Below are positions 40,706-52,086 of a stretch of 64,000 nt of DNA, piece by piece. The stretch's first letter is position 1, and each line of letters begins with the position of its first letter. The notes below the pieces were generated by a model. The model was given only the letters and a program-made list of their open reading frames with translations. It was not told the origin of the DNA and searched no databases. Source of the stretch: Haematococcus lacustris. Taxonomy: Eukaryota; Chlorophyta; Chlorophyceae; Chlamydomonadales; Haematococcaceae. The stretch is taken from contig JASKMD010000003.1 of assembly GCA_030144725.1 (NCBI GenBank), forward strand, positions 6,958,381 to 7,022,380. Direction: 5' to 3'. Both the position numbers and the translations under genes were made by a program.

Positions 40706-41705
40706 AGGGCTGGGCTGGGCTGGGCTGGGCTGGGCTGGGCTGGGCTGGGCTGGGCTGGGCTGGGCTGGGCTGGGCTGGGCTGGGCTGGGCTGGGCTGGGC
40801 TGGGCTGGGCTGGGCTGGGCTGGGCTGGGCTGGGCTGGGCTGGGCTGGGCTGGGCTGGGCTGGGCTGGGCTGGGCTGGGCTGGGCTGGGCTGGGCTGGGC
40901 TGGGCTGGGCTGGGCTGGGCTGGGCTGGGCTGGGCTGGGCTGGGCTGGGCTGGGCTGGGCTGGGCTGGGCTGGGCTGGGCTGGGCTGGGCTGGGCTGGGC
41001 TGGGCTGGGCTGGGCTGGGCTGGGCTGGGCTGGGCTGGGCTGGGCTGGGCTGGGCTGGGCTGGGCTGGGCTGGGCTGGGCTGGGCTGGGCTGGGCTGGGC
41101 TGGGCTGGGCTGGGCTGGGCTGGGCTGGGCTGGGCTGGGCTGGGCTGGGCTGGGCTGGGCTGGGCTGGGCTGGGCTGGGCTGGGCTGGGCTGGGCTGGGC
41201 TGGGCTGGGCTGGGCTGGGCTGGGCTGGGCTGGGCTGGGCTGGGCTGGGCTGGGCTGGGCTGGGCTGGGCTGGGCTGGGCTGGGCTGGGCTGGGCTGGGC
41301 TGGGCTGGGCTGGGCTGGGCTGGGCTGGGCTGGGCTGGGCTGGGCTGGGCTGGGCTGGGCTGGGCTGGGCTGGGCTGGGCTGGGCTGGGCTGGGCTGGGC
41401 TGGGCTGGGCTGGGCTGGGCTGGGCTGGGCTGGGCTGGGCTGGGCTGGGCTGGGCTGGGCTGGGCTGGGCTGGGCTGGGCTGGGCTGGGCTGGGCTGGGC
41501 TGGGCTGGGCTGGGCTGGGCTGGGCTGGGCTGGGCTGGGCTGGGCTGGGCTGGGCTGGGCTGGGCTGGGCTGGGCTGGGCTGGGCTGGGCTGGGCTGGGC
41601 TGGGCTGGGCTGGGCTGGGCTGGGCTGGGCTGGGCTGGGCTGGGCTGGGCTGGGCTGGGCTGGGCTGGGCTGGGCTGGGCTGGGCTGGGCTGGGCTGGGC
41701 TGGGT
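40706..41705. repeat. (GGGCT)n pentanucleotide array, 1 kb
   Basis: About 200 essentially perfect GGGCT units. The long AQPSP/GLGWA frames on both strands are artefacts of a 5-bp period that repeats in register every 15 nt. Confidence 0.99.
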
Positions 41706-42195
41706 GTAGGGAAGGGGAGGTTGGGACCATTGAACCTGCAACAATTCAGTGGTTGGCCAATAGTCAGGCAAGGTACTTTGAGCCACATGACTGCAAGATA
41801 AACTACTCACCATTCGCTAGGGTGGGGTTTGTGTGGGTGCACCCAACTTTGCCACATCGCTGCATCGCTGTGTCGCTGCATCGCTGCACCTCCTTCCGTT
41901 TTCTGTCGCTATATCTTGATCCTATCGCTTAACCTGATGGCATCTGGACGCCTAAGCGGCTGGCTGGCTCGTAGCTAGCCTTTTGGCGACTTTTGTTGGC
42001 AGCTCCTGGCTGCTCATTGCTGCTATATGGGGAAATCTAAGCTCCTTCGCGGTTCCTTGGCTTCCTTCGCGCCACCTTTGCGAAAACTTCATGCAGATAT
42101 CACACAGATTGTTGAATAATGGAAGAGTCTTGATTCCTTCGCGGTGCCTTTGCGTAACCTTTATGCAAGCCTTTTCTTCATGTGCTCAGCTGCAC
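41706..42195. other. unannotated spacer
   Basis: No ORF or repeat of note. Two short direct copies of TTCGCGGT(T/G)CCTT lie near 42047 and 42138. Confidence 0.5.
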
Positions 42196-42199
42196 TACT

Positions 42200-42715
42200 T
42201 GGCATCTGTGCAGATGTCGAGGTATGCATCTGTGCAGATGTCGACATTGTCGGCATCTGTGCAGATGTCGCCCTTCAAACATAACCGGCATCTGCACAGA
42301 TGTCGCCCTTATGAGCATCTGCAGAGATGTCGCCCTTAAATTATTACCGGCATCTGCACAGATGTCGCCTTTTAATGCATCTGCACAGATTAAATAACCA
42401 ACATCTGCACAGATGTCGCCTTTTAATGCATCTGCACAGATTTAATAACCGGCATCTGCACAGATGTCGCCCTTGTAAGCATCTGCACAGATGTCGCCCT
42501 TACATTATTACCGGCATCTGCACAGATGTCGCCTTTTAATGCATCTGCACAGATTTAATAACCGACATCTGCACAGATGTCGCCTTTTAATGCATCTGCA
42601 CAGATTTAATAACCGGCATCTGCACAGATGTCGCTTGTCCTAAAGGCATCGACATGCATCTGCACAGATCCCGGGCTCATTTAACCGACATCTGCACAGA
42701 TTCCCAAAAAGGGGG
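42200..42715. repeat. CATCTGCACAGATG satellite, cluster 3
   Basis: About twenty units like cluster 1, directly upstream of the LINE leader. The final stretch, CCGACATCTGCACAGATTCC and the C-poor AAAAAGGGGGGGG that follows, is the same as in cluster 1. Confidence 0.92.
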
Positions 42716-42736
42716 GGGTACCTCGCGCGCGGATCG

Positions 42737-43309
42737 ATGTATCTTCACAACGGCTGCGAGTTAGGACTTCATTCAAGGGCGAGGTCCCCCTTAAACCCAA
42801 CGTTCTATCGTTCTATCGGAGCGGATTGTCCATCCGATGCAAAAAAGACCCTCGCGTCGGCCTTATTTATCGTGAGTGCATGGCTGTGCACTTACAGTGA
42901 CAACATGGAACCACAGTACACCATCATTATCCCCATGCCCAACCCCCCATTTGGACACCCCAACTGGAAACCCACCCAGCAAAAGGACACGGACTGGCAA
43001 ACCATAGCCTACCTGGTCTGCTTTCTTACTTGGATAATGATAACTAGGAAGCGAAACGAACCCACATATACACACGCCAAATCTAAGCAATGTCTCAAGA
43101 AACAACGTAAGACCCTGGCCAAGCTCAACGCCTCCCTACACACCACCACCTACAACTGGTTACTTGGCATAGACGGGACATTACAAAGAGCGACAACTAT
43201 CACCCGCCTGACAAACACTACCTGCACCTACCTCAAGGGACACAATAGTGGAAGGACTATCAGGGCCATACAGTACAACACTACACTCCAAGCCTACATG
43301 ACGTACTAA
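42737..43309 (+). CDS. LINE ORF1 with shared leader
   Basis: 190 codons from the ATG at 42737. The first 45 codons (ending SALFI) are homologous to the leader exon of the recombinase gene at 34957 and are followed by the same GTGAGT. An alternative start is the ATG at 42905 (MEPQYTIIIPMPNPPF), giving 134 aa. One hydrophobic segment, IAYLVCFLTWIMI, is followed by a Lys/Arg/Thr-rich tail that could bind nucleic acid. No CCHC knuckle or RRM was seen. It ends with TAA 31 bp before the next ATG. Confidence 0.6.
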   Translation: MYLHNGCELGLHSRARSPLNPTFYRSIGADCPSDAKKTLASALFIVSAWLCTYSDNMEPQYTIIIPMPNPPFGHPNWKPTQQKDTDWQTIAYLVCFLTWIMITRKRNEPTYTHAKSKQCLKKQRKTLAKLNASLHTTTYNWLLGIDGTLQRATTITRLTNTTCTYLKGHNSGRTIRAIQYNTTLQAYMTY

Positions 43310-43340
43310 CCCTAACATCATTAGCAACCCCACATGGAAC

Positions 43341-46300
43341 ATGGCCATAATTAAATACATGGCAAGATGCATTTACATTAGCTGGCTCCTGCTGGCAGCG
43401 GGAGACATTGAGGAGAACCCAGGCCCCGATGGCCTGCACTTCGAGCAACAGGTAGCCTCACACTGCCAAATACACGCCCTGAACATGCGTGGCAATGTGG
43501 GCCTTAGCCAGAGACGAGCAAGGCGCATGCAATGACACGGTCATTAACCTCTACCTTATGTCACACTACGGCCTCAGCACACACACGGTGGCGCACCTGC
43601 GCACACGGAGGGACTGGTCCATCTGCAACCTCGACGCGCTGTCCGTTACACATGGCACGAATGCCTTTTTATGCAAGGCCCCGGCTCACAGTATGGCGGT
43701 TAGGAAGCACAACGGCGCATGGTACCTCCTTGACTCCCAAGCGGACGCCCCTATTCGGCTACGGAACACGAGACACTACGCGTACCCCGTCACCTGTGAG
43801 ATACAAGCAATCATTAGCGCCTCAGACTACACGGCGGAGATGGAGGAGGCAAGGCAGAAGGCAAGGCTTGGGCCCATCATAGGCAACCCACAAGAAGCAC
43901 ATAGGCCCTACTGGGAAAAGCAGTACAAGAAGTGCTGCCTTGCACACGCCATCAACATGGCCATGGGGAAACCTATGATTAGGCCCGATGATGTGATCAC
44001 CCACTGTAAAACGCTAGGTACACACATCCAAGACCTAGCCAACCAGGCAAGGCAAGTGGGCAGGCCGATACCACTGCGTAGCAGCCTCCCACACATATAC
44101 GAAGAATCTGGAAACTTTACAATCTCCACCATGAACCACTACTTGTACCATTACCACAGAGACCTCCACCTATGCCCTACCGCCACCGAGCTTACACTCG
44201 GCAACATCACACCTGAGCTTCTCACCACGCTCACCGGCAATACAGACAGCTACACCAACACAGCTGCCATTCTCATCACCAACAACCATGCTACCACCAT
44301 CCGCCGCACAGACCGCGCCTGGCAATGGCTGGACTCGGAACGCGGTCACCCATGTCGACTGGACACCCCGGAAGATTGGCTCCAGCTGCATGGCACACTC
44401 GTTCAAATCAAAAAGGGCGACGCAGCCAATACAAACCTCATCCAACCACTATGCTGGTTAGCAGACCCCACAAGACACGCCACAATGGAACAGCTGGAAC
44501 AACATCTACGCACCGCTCACATAGACCTCACTAATCACGACCCGAACATGCAACCCGCACACAGCCCCCGAACAGACCGGCCGCTACCCAACATCGCCAC
44601 TGAACAACCAGCGAGTTATAAGCGCATACTAATAGCCACAGAAGACACCCACCCGACAGACAAGCAGGTCCGGCCGCGACTGCGCCAAGTCACTCCCACA
44701 GTCACACTCCCCACTCTACAAGACCGGTCACGCAGCAGTAAACGGCCCACGTCATCAGGCATCATCGTAGACAAAAGACGGACCAAGTCAAGAGCACAAC
44801 CTAAGGACTCACACACGCAGACCCTCATGTACAGATACCTAAACACAGCCCCCACCCCACCCCCCGCCGCCATCCCCACACCACCGCCACCCCCCCCCAC
44901 AGATAACCCATCTGAGAACCTAGGAGCACAACCACAACACAGCACCCTGCCAACCCGGCAGCCACACCCAACACACAATCGTCAACACATCACCCTTACT
45001 ACTCTGAATGTCAGAAGCCTCCACAGGTCCAGGAACGACGTCCTCAACCTCGTGCACCAGCACAGCCCAGACATCCTGATCCTCACCGAAACCATGACCC
45101 AGCCTAGGAGCAATAATCCAGACTCTGGATGGCTGAAAAGAGTCATGCCAGACTATACGACACACCGACACAGCGGCCACAGTGAGGTGCTGATAGGCAT
45201 CAAACACAATCTAGCCCTCCAAATGCAAACCAAGATGCTCCCGCCGTGCGCGGATGCAGAGGTAAACGCACGATGCGTCATCCTGACCCTCAACCAACAC
45301 CAGTGCGAACAGCTCACGATCATCGCCACGTACTGGCCGTCGGGGAATAACGGCGACGCGCTCTCACTACGAGAGAAAATGCAACAACATATACGAACAT
45401 CCACGGGTCACCTACCCGGATCACTCATCTTAGCGGGAGACATCAACGCCACGCTGAGAACAGCTGACCGCTCCGAACACGCAGACTACACCCAGGACCT
45501 TATGATGAGGGACTTCGCCGCAGAACTGCGCCTGCTCGAAGTTGACCCCGATGACCGGGCCTGGACCTACCAACAGCCGCACTGTAACAGCCGCATCGAT
45601 GCCATCCTGACGCGTGATGCAAGACACGGCCCCGAGCACCGCACGCACGTCAAGACACACGCGTATCTTAGTGACCACAGGCCAGTCACAGCCACACTGA
45701 GTACAGCCCGATTGGGCATAGTCCTGGCAGATCCACAAAAACCTCACAAGCACAACCACACTATCCTTACCACCCCCATCACCAACAAGGACAGGGAAGC
45801 CTACCGCCTTGCCGTGCAACAACCCAGTTCAGGTGCCCCACAGCTCCATGCTCAACTGACGGCTTACCTGGCACCAATCTACACAGAAGCCACCCGCTTC
45901 CTGACCACACTAAACAAGACCAACCCACATCAGCCACAACGCCTATCAAAAGTTACAGGCCTCCCAGCCAGGGAAGTTGTCGACACCGCAGCTACCATGC
46001 TCACAACACTCCTGGAAACCTGCAGGGCCACTGCCATCCAGACATGCAACACTAAGATCTTAACCAGAGGAGGCCAACACTACCAACGCAGAACCATGTG
46101 CAGGATCAGACTGGCACTAGGGAAAAAGCTCAAGACGACCAGAAACCTCAGCCGGCAGGCTAGGCTACTTTTCAAACAGAATGGCGCCCACCCAACGATC
46201 GAAGATCTCATTCCAGAAACAGACACGACCAACACAGCGGTCAGGGAAGCGGTGCTAGCACGCCAAGATGACGACCCAACCGAAAATCACGTGCAAGCCG

Positions 46301-47535
46301 CACTAGCCAAGCTGACCAATTCCTACCGCGACCAAATCCACCAGCTGGACGACGACGACTCCGCACTCGCCATCGCACAAGCACGGGTCAGGATGCAACA
46401 ACTTATAAGCACCCAGCCTAAGAAAGCCAACAAATACATACTACGCCCGTCCCGCACCGACCACAAAGGACTGCAGGCACTAGCCGACCCCGATACCGAG
46501 AACATCTGCACCGCCCCGGCCGACCTTAACCGGATCATCACCGCCGCCTTTGGGCAGAAGCTATCACCCCCAACGCTCAAAACCGGCCACTATACAGACA
46601 CACAGACTAGAAACTATCCCTGGGCCCGCGCCAAAGCGGACGACCCCTTCACAATGCACACCTGCAAAAATATACACTGGTTGCATACAGCCATCATGGA
46701 CAAAGCAGGCTTTCAAGAATGCCTCAGTAGGTTGGCAGGAGGCAAAGCTCCGGGGCCAGACGGCATTGAGAACGAGATCATCAAGATGCTGCCATGGGAG
46801 ATGAGGGACACTATCCACCAGCTGTTCATCATCATGTGGGCCACTGGCTGCACACCCACAGCATGGAAAACCAGTGACACCTGCCTGCTTTACAAGGACA
46901 AGGGCCAGGAAACAGATCTCAATGCCTACAGACCTGTAGGGCTGGCGAACACCATCTACAAGCTCTGGACCAGCCTCATCACCAAGACACTGTACGAATA
47001 TGCAGAAGCCAATGGGATGCTCAGCAACTGCCAAGCGGGCTTCCGGTCCCACAGAGACACCACCCAGCAGCTACAGATGCTAGTCATGGCTCTTGAAGAT
47101 GCTAAACTGGCCAAGACAGATATCTACGCGCTCCTGGTCGACTTTACCAGTGCGTTCAACACCACCTGCCAGGACAAACTGCTATGGATCATGCACGACC
47201 TAGGCTTCCCCACGGACGCTACTGACGCAGTGAAGGACCTATACACGGGCGCAACAACGCGCTTCAAAACTCCCTACGGCCACACCGACCCCGTACCCGT
47301 CGACCGGGGCACCATCCAGGGAGACTCGCTCTCACCCTTCCTGTTCCTCATCTATATCGAACCCCTCCTGCGCTGGCTCCAAGTAGGAGCGCGGGGGTAC
47401 AAATTCTCATCCGATACAACCGACAGCGCCGGGCGGTTTACAATCGGCAGCATCGACTACGCAGATGACATCCACTCACACAAATTAGCAGCGTCACCAG
47501 CGCTGGAGCACTTAGCTCCAGCGCTGCAGCCATGA
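43341..47535 (+). CDS. LINE ORF2: 2A peptide, tandem Josephin-like proteases, APE endonuclease, reverse transcriptase (frameshifted, truncated)
   Basis: ATG at 43341. A 2A-type ribosome-skipping motif, LLLAAGDIEENPGP, ends at residue 30. Then HFEQQVASHCQIHALNM, a Josephin-like catalytic Cys box. A +1 frame change is needed between 43483 and 43535 to continue in the long frame (43489-47535, 1348 codons). In long-frame numbering: first protease His/Asp box HSMAVRKHNGAWYLLDS (67-83); second protease Cys box KKCCLAHAINMAMG (147-160) and NNHATTIRRTDRAWQWLDS (265-283); proline-rich linker (450-500); APE endonuclease 500-738 (TLNVRSL, ILTETM, AGDINATL, SRIDAIL, SDHRPVTA); RT ~1075-1329 (GGKAPGPDGIENE, AYRPVGLAN, LLVDFTSAFN, IQGDSLSPFLF, IDYADDI). 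RT thumb and 3' UTR are lost, so this copy is dead for autonomous retrotransposition. Confidence 0.85.
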
Positions 47536-48640
47536 GGCTCCAGCGCTGGAGCACCTGGCTGCAGCGCTGCAGCCATGTGGCTCCAGCGGTGCAGCCATGT
47601 GGCTCCAGCGCTGCAGCCATGTGGCTCCAGCGGTGCAGCCATGTGGCTCCAGCGCTGCAGCCATGTGGCTCCAGAGCTGGAGAACCTGGCTCCAGCGCTG
47701 CAGCCATGTGGCTCCAGCGCTGCAGCACCTGGTACCTGCTCTGCAGCCATGTGGCTCCAGCGTTGCAGCCATGTGGCTCCAGAGCTGGAGCACCTAGCTC
47801 CAGCGCTGCAGCCATGTGGCTCCAGCGCTGGAGCACAGGGTACCTGCTCTGCAGCCATGTGGCTCCAGCGCTGGAGCACCTGGCTGCAGCGCTGCAGCCA
47901 TGTGGCTCCAGCGGTGCAGCACCTGGTACCTGCTCTGCAGCCATGTGGCTCCAGCGCTGCAGCCATGTGGCTCCAGAGCTGGAGCACCTAGCTCCAGCGC
48001 TGCAGCCATGTGGCTCCAGCGGTGCAGCCATGTGGCTCAAGCGCTGCAGCCATGTGGCTGCAGCGCTGGAGCACCTAGTAACTGCTCTGCAGCCATGTGG
48101 CTGCAGCGCTGAAGCCATGTGGCTCCAGCGCTGGAGCACCTGGCTCCAGGTCTGCAGCCATGTGGCTCCAGAGCTGGAGCACCAGGCTCCAGGTCTGCAG
48201 CCATGTGGCTCCAGAGCTGGAGCACCTGGCTCCAGCGCTGCAGCCATGTGGCTCCAGCGCTGCAGCACCTGGTACCTGCTCTGCAGCCATGTGGCTCCAG
48301 CGCTGCAGCCATGTGGCTCCAGAGCTGGAGCACCTAGCTCCAGCGCTGCAGCCATGTGGCTCCAGCGCTGGAGCACAGGGTACCTGCTCTGCAGCCTTGT
48401 GGCTCCAGCGGTGCAGCCATGTGGCTCAAGCGCTGCAGCCATGTGGCTGCAGCGCTGGAGCACCTAGTAACTGCTCTGCAGCCATGTGGCTGCAGCGCTG
48501 AAGCCATGTGGCTCCAGCGCTGGAGCACATGGTACCTGCTCTGCAGCCATGTGGCAGCTGCGCTGGTGCCATGGTCACCTGCTCTGGTACCATGTGGCAC
48601 CTGCGCTGGTACCATGTGGCACCTGCTCTCTTACAATTAC
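47497..48640. repeat. 22-bp minisatellite (CTCCAGCGCTGCAGCCATGTGG)
   Basis: About 50 units of CTCCAGCGCTGCAGCCATGTGG with variants (GCTGGAGCACCTGG, TACCTGCTCTGCAGCC) in a higher-order pattern. The GCAGCGCTGGAGC core is palindromic. It replaces the LINE 3' end. All six frames are open over long stretches, which is an artefact. Confidence 0.95.
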
Positions 48641-50239
48641 AACGTTTGTACTACTGTCTATCTTCAGCTGACATCATAATGCTTTACAATATGGTGCTTT
48701 ACAACATAGTGCTTTCAATTTAGTGCTTTCAATTTAGTGCTTTTTAAACCATCTTGGACTTTGGCTTGACTTATGCTTTGGCTGTACTCAATTCATGTGT
48801 GGTGATAATGCCACTGTGTGCTGAGGGTGATTCCTGCGCTTCCTTCCAAGGCAGAGGGGGAAAGTGGGGTGGGGTAGGTGGGGAGGCAAGGCGAGGGGAG
48901 GAGGGGAGGAGGGGGAGGAAGGTGGTGGTGGGTGGTGGTGGCAGGAGGGCGGGCGGGCGAGGAGAGATGTGGAGAGGGGATGGGAGGGTGATAGACTGGA
49001 AGGTGGTAGTACATGGTGGTAGCACCTGGTGGGTATGGGAAAGGAGAAGGGGGGTGGGGGGGGAGGGAGAAGGGAGGTAAGTGTGACCGTAAATCCTGCA
49101 GCAAACACACGGCATGCCAGCGGTGAGGGGAGGCGATTAGGTGATAACGCTTGGGGTGATAAGGGCCATCAACGAAGGCTTTCTCCTGGCTGCTGGGACG
49201 TCAGGGGGGAGGTGACGGGGAGGGGGGAAGTGGGGGGTGGAGAGGGGTGGAAGTGGAGGTGGAAGGGGGGTGGGACGGGGTAGGGAAGGGGGAAGGAGGC
49301 ACGGGGCGGAAGTATAGGCGGGAGTATGGACCTGCAGCAAGCATGGAGCGTGCTTACAATGAGGCATGCATAACATCCTGGGAAGCTAGCTGTCACGTAT
49401 TGCATGACGGAGGCACTCACCTGGCATGAAGGGCTAATAGGATGGGATGTTGTGAACAGGGATACGCGCCATGTCGTGTCCTCGCTACTTACCTTGGTCT
49501 TACGTTTGTGGTGCAGAAGGTAAAGTGGGGTTATTAGGTGGAGGTGCAAGAGCCAGGGTAGGGTACAACGTCAAGGTTGGGGTGGGCTCTCTTCTGGTTG
49601 CTGAAATAAGGAGAGGGGCTGGGATGGGGCTGCTGGGGTAAGGGAGGGGGCGGGATGTCAGGGTGGAGGTGAGGGGGAAAGTGGGGGGAGGGGATGGTGA
49701 CCGGGTGACTGGGTAGGGAAAGGGGAGGGAGGGAGACAGGGTAGGCCTAAGGGAGGGGTAAGTGTATTGACGATCTTGGAGGGGGTGGTTGCATAGATAG
49801 GGGGGTAAGAGGACCTGTAGCCACCTGTAGAGACTTGTACAGGGAGGGCAGGAGGGAGGGAGGGAGGGAGGGAGGGAAGGCGATTGTGGTGATTGAAGAA
49901 GGAGGGGGAGGGAAAGGTTCCAGGTGTATCCGTCAGACCTGCAGCAAACACACTCGTGCAAATTAAGGCCTGGCTGGCTTGAAAAACCTGAGAGTTGAGG
50001 TCTGTAACTTGGTATGTGGGTTGCTGTGACCTAGAGGGTGACAAGACTCTCTTGGGCCAAAGTGTAATTCTCACTCGGTGTCGAGTTGCTGGGCCAGGTG
50101 TGGGGCTGTGACCCTGATTTTGGCTAAGGGAGTTGGCACCGTGTGACCAAAGTGACTTTTCATGAAATGTGAGTATGAGCGATTCTAAAGGGTGGTTACA
50201 GCTGCCCAACCTAGTAGGTGGCATGCAAAAAGTCTCAGC
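48641..50239. other. non-coding region with dispersed G-rich repeat family
   Basis: At least three blocks (48845-49110, 49195-49345, 49660-49950) share a G-rich body (GGGGGAGGG...) ending in ACCTGCAGCAAACAC or CCTGCAGCAAGCA; a related block is at 40345-40515. Near 48685-48745 there are short TTTAGTGCTTTC repeats. No gene was seen. Confidence 0.6.
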
Positions 50240-52060
50240 CTGTGATGAGCTATGGCCCGTGTCCTAGGACCCTGTACAGGTTCCTAGCGTCATCATGGTC
50301 GTAGGACCCTGTACAGGGTCCTGTGTACCCTATGAGTGTTGATATTATAATCATTCTTTGCATCCCCATGTCATAGAACCCTGTTAGGATTCCTACATAG
50401 CCGGTGGTTGGTCATTTTGACCCCGTTTGGATGCTGTCGACCATGTGTGCCTGGACCCTGTACAGGGTCCTACGATGAGTGTCTTTCTACACAGGGTCCT
50501 GGTACCACACCACAGGGTTGTGGCTCACAGGGTCCTGGCACCACACCACAGGGTCCTGGTCTACAGGGTCCTGGCCCCACACCACGGGTTCATGGCACCA
50601 CACCACAGGGTCCTGGCACCTCACCACAGGGTTCTGGCCCACAGGGTCCTGTCCCCACACCACAGGGTCCTGGCACCACACCACAAGGTCTTGGCCTACA
50701 GGGTCCTGGCACCTCACCACAGGGTTCTGGCCTACAGGGTCCTGGTACCACACCACAGGGTCCAGACACCACCGGGTCCTGGCACCACACCACAGGGTCC
50801 TGGCACCACACCACAGGGTTCTAGCTCACAGGGTCCTGGCACCACACCACAGGGTTCTGGCACCACAGGGTCCTGGCATCACACCACAGGGTCCTGGCCT
50901 ACAGGGTCCTGGTACTATGCCACAGGGTTTTGGCACACAGGGTCCTGCGACGTTTGCTCACAGGGTTCTGCCGCACGCCCACAGGGTCCTGCGACGTGTG
51001 GCTACAGGGTTCTGCCGCACGTCCACAGGGTCCTGCGACGTTTGTTTACAGGGTCCTGCCGCACGGCCACAGGGTCCTAGGACATTTGTTTACAGGGTCC
51101 TGCCGCACGGCTACAGGGTCCTGCGACGTTTGGCTACAGGGTTCTGCCGCACGCCTACAGGGTCCTGTGACGTTTGTCTACAGGGTTCTGCCGCACGGCT
51201 ACAGGGTTCTGCTACTTTTTCTACAGGGTTCTGCCGCACGTCTACAGGGTCCTGCGACATGAGCCTACAGGGTTCTGCCGCACGCCTACAGGGTCCTGCG
51301 ACACATGTCTACAGGGTTCTGCCGCACGCCTACAGGGTCCTGTGACCCACTTCTACAGGGTTCTGCCGCACGCCTACAGGGTCCTGCGACACATAACTAC
51401 AGGGTTCTGCCGCACGGCTACAGGGTTATGCGACACACGTCTATAGGGTTCTGCCACACGCCCTCAGGGTCCTGCTACATTAGGCTACAGGGTTCTGCCG
51501 CACACCTACAGGGTCCTGCGACGTTTGATTACAGGGTTCTGCCGCACGGCTACAGGGTCCTGTGACGTTTGGCTACAGGGTCCTGCCGCACGCCCACAGG
51601 GTCCTGCTACATTAGGCTACAGGGTTCTGCCGCACGCCTACAGGGTCCTGCTAAATTAGGCTACAGGGTTCTGCCCCACGCCTACAGGGTCCTGCGACAT
51701 GAGCCTACAGGGTTCTGCCGCACGCCTACAGGGTTATGCGACACACGTCTAAAGGGTATTGCCACACGCCCACAGGGTCCTGTGACCCACTTCTACAGGG
51801 TTCTGCCGCACACCTACAGGGTCCTGCGACGTTTGATTACAGGGTTCTGCCGCACGGCTACAGGGTTATGCGACACACGTCTACAGGGTTCTGCCGCACG
51901 CCCACAGGGTCCTGCTACATTAGGCTACAGGGTTCTGCCGCACACCTACAGGGTCCTGCGACATGAGCCTACAGGGTTCTGCCGCACGGCTACAGGGTCC
52001 TGTGACATGAGCCTACAGGGTTCTGCCGCACGCCCACAGGGTCCTGTCACCACACCAGCC
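50240..52060 (+). repeat. left subterminal minisatellite array (ACAGGGTYCTG family)
   Basis: 50240-50480 has palindromic GGACCCTGTACAGGGTCCT motifs. 50480-50940 has ACAGGGTCCTGGCACCACACC units (~20-21 bp). 50940-52055 has dimers of CTACAGGGTTCTGCCGCACGC and CTACAGGGTCCTGYGACRYR. It is exactly mirrored at 63400-64000. Confidence 0.95.
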
Positions 52061-52086
52061 CATGCTGTCCACGCATTGTCAATCGT

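Larger units (their letters stand above)
42737..47535 (+). mobile_element. non-LTR retrotransposon (APE-type LINE), 3' truncated
   Basis: 5' leader and ORF1 at 42737-43309, protease/APE/RT ORF at 43341-47535. The 3' end is missing: coding stops 4-5 codons after the RT YADD motif, where a minisatellite begins. APE endonuclease plus RT in one ORF with an upstream cysteine-protease region recalls algal Dualen/RandI or L1-like LINEs. Clade assignment would need a tree. Confidence 0.88.

Noticed and set aside
40303..41788. Long ORFs on both strands (AQPSP and GLGWA repeats, up to 475 codons)
   Set aside because: Direct result of a stop-free 5-bp repeat. Several frames are open at once and there is no unique sequence.
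43489..43760. Ulp1/C48-type protease for the first LINE domain (CNDTVINLYL looks like W-nD-vIn-yl)
   Set aside because: The Cys box HCQIHALN precedes this helix and the W-LDS ending follows the His, which fits Josephin order better. Not fully excluded.
47438..48679. Overlapping ORFs in all frames over the 22-bp minisatellite
   Set aside because: The repeat has no stop codon in most frames, and nothing resembles a protein family.
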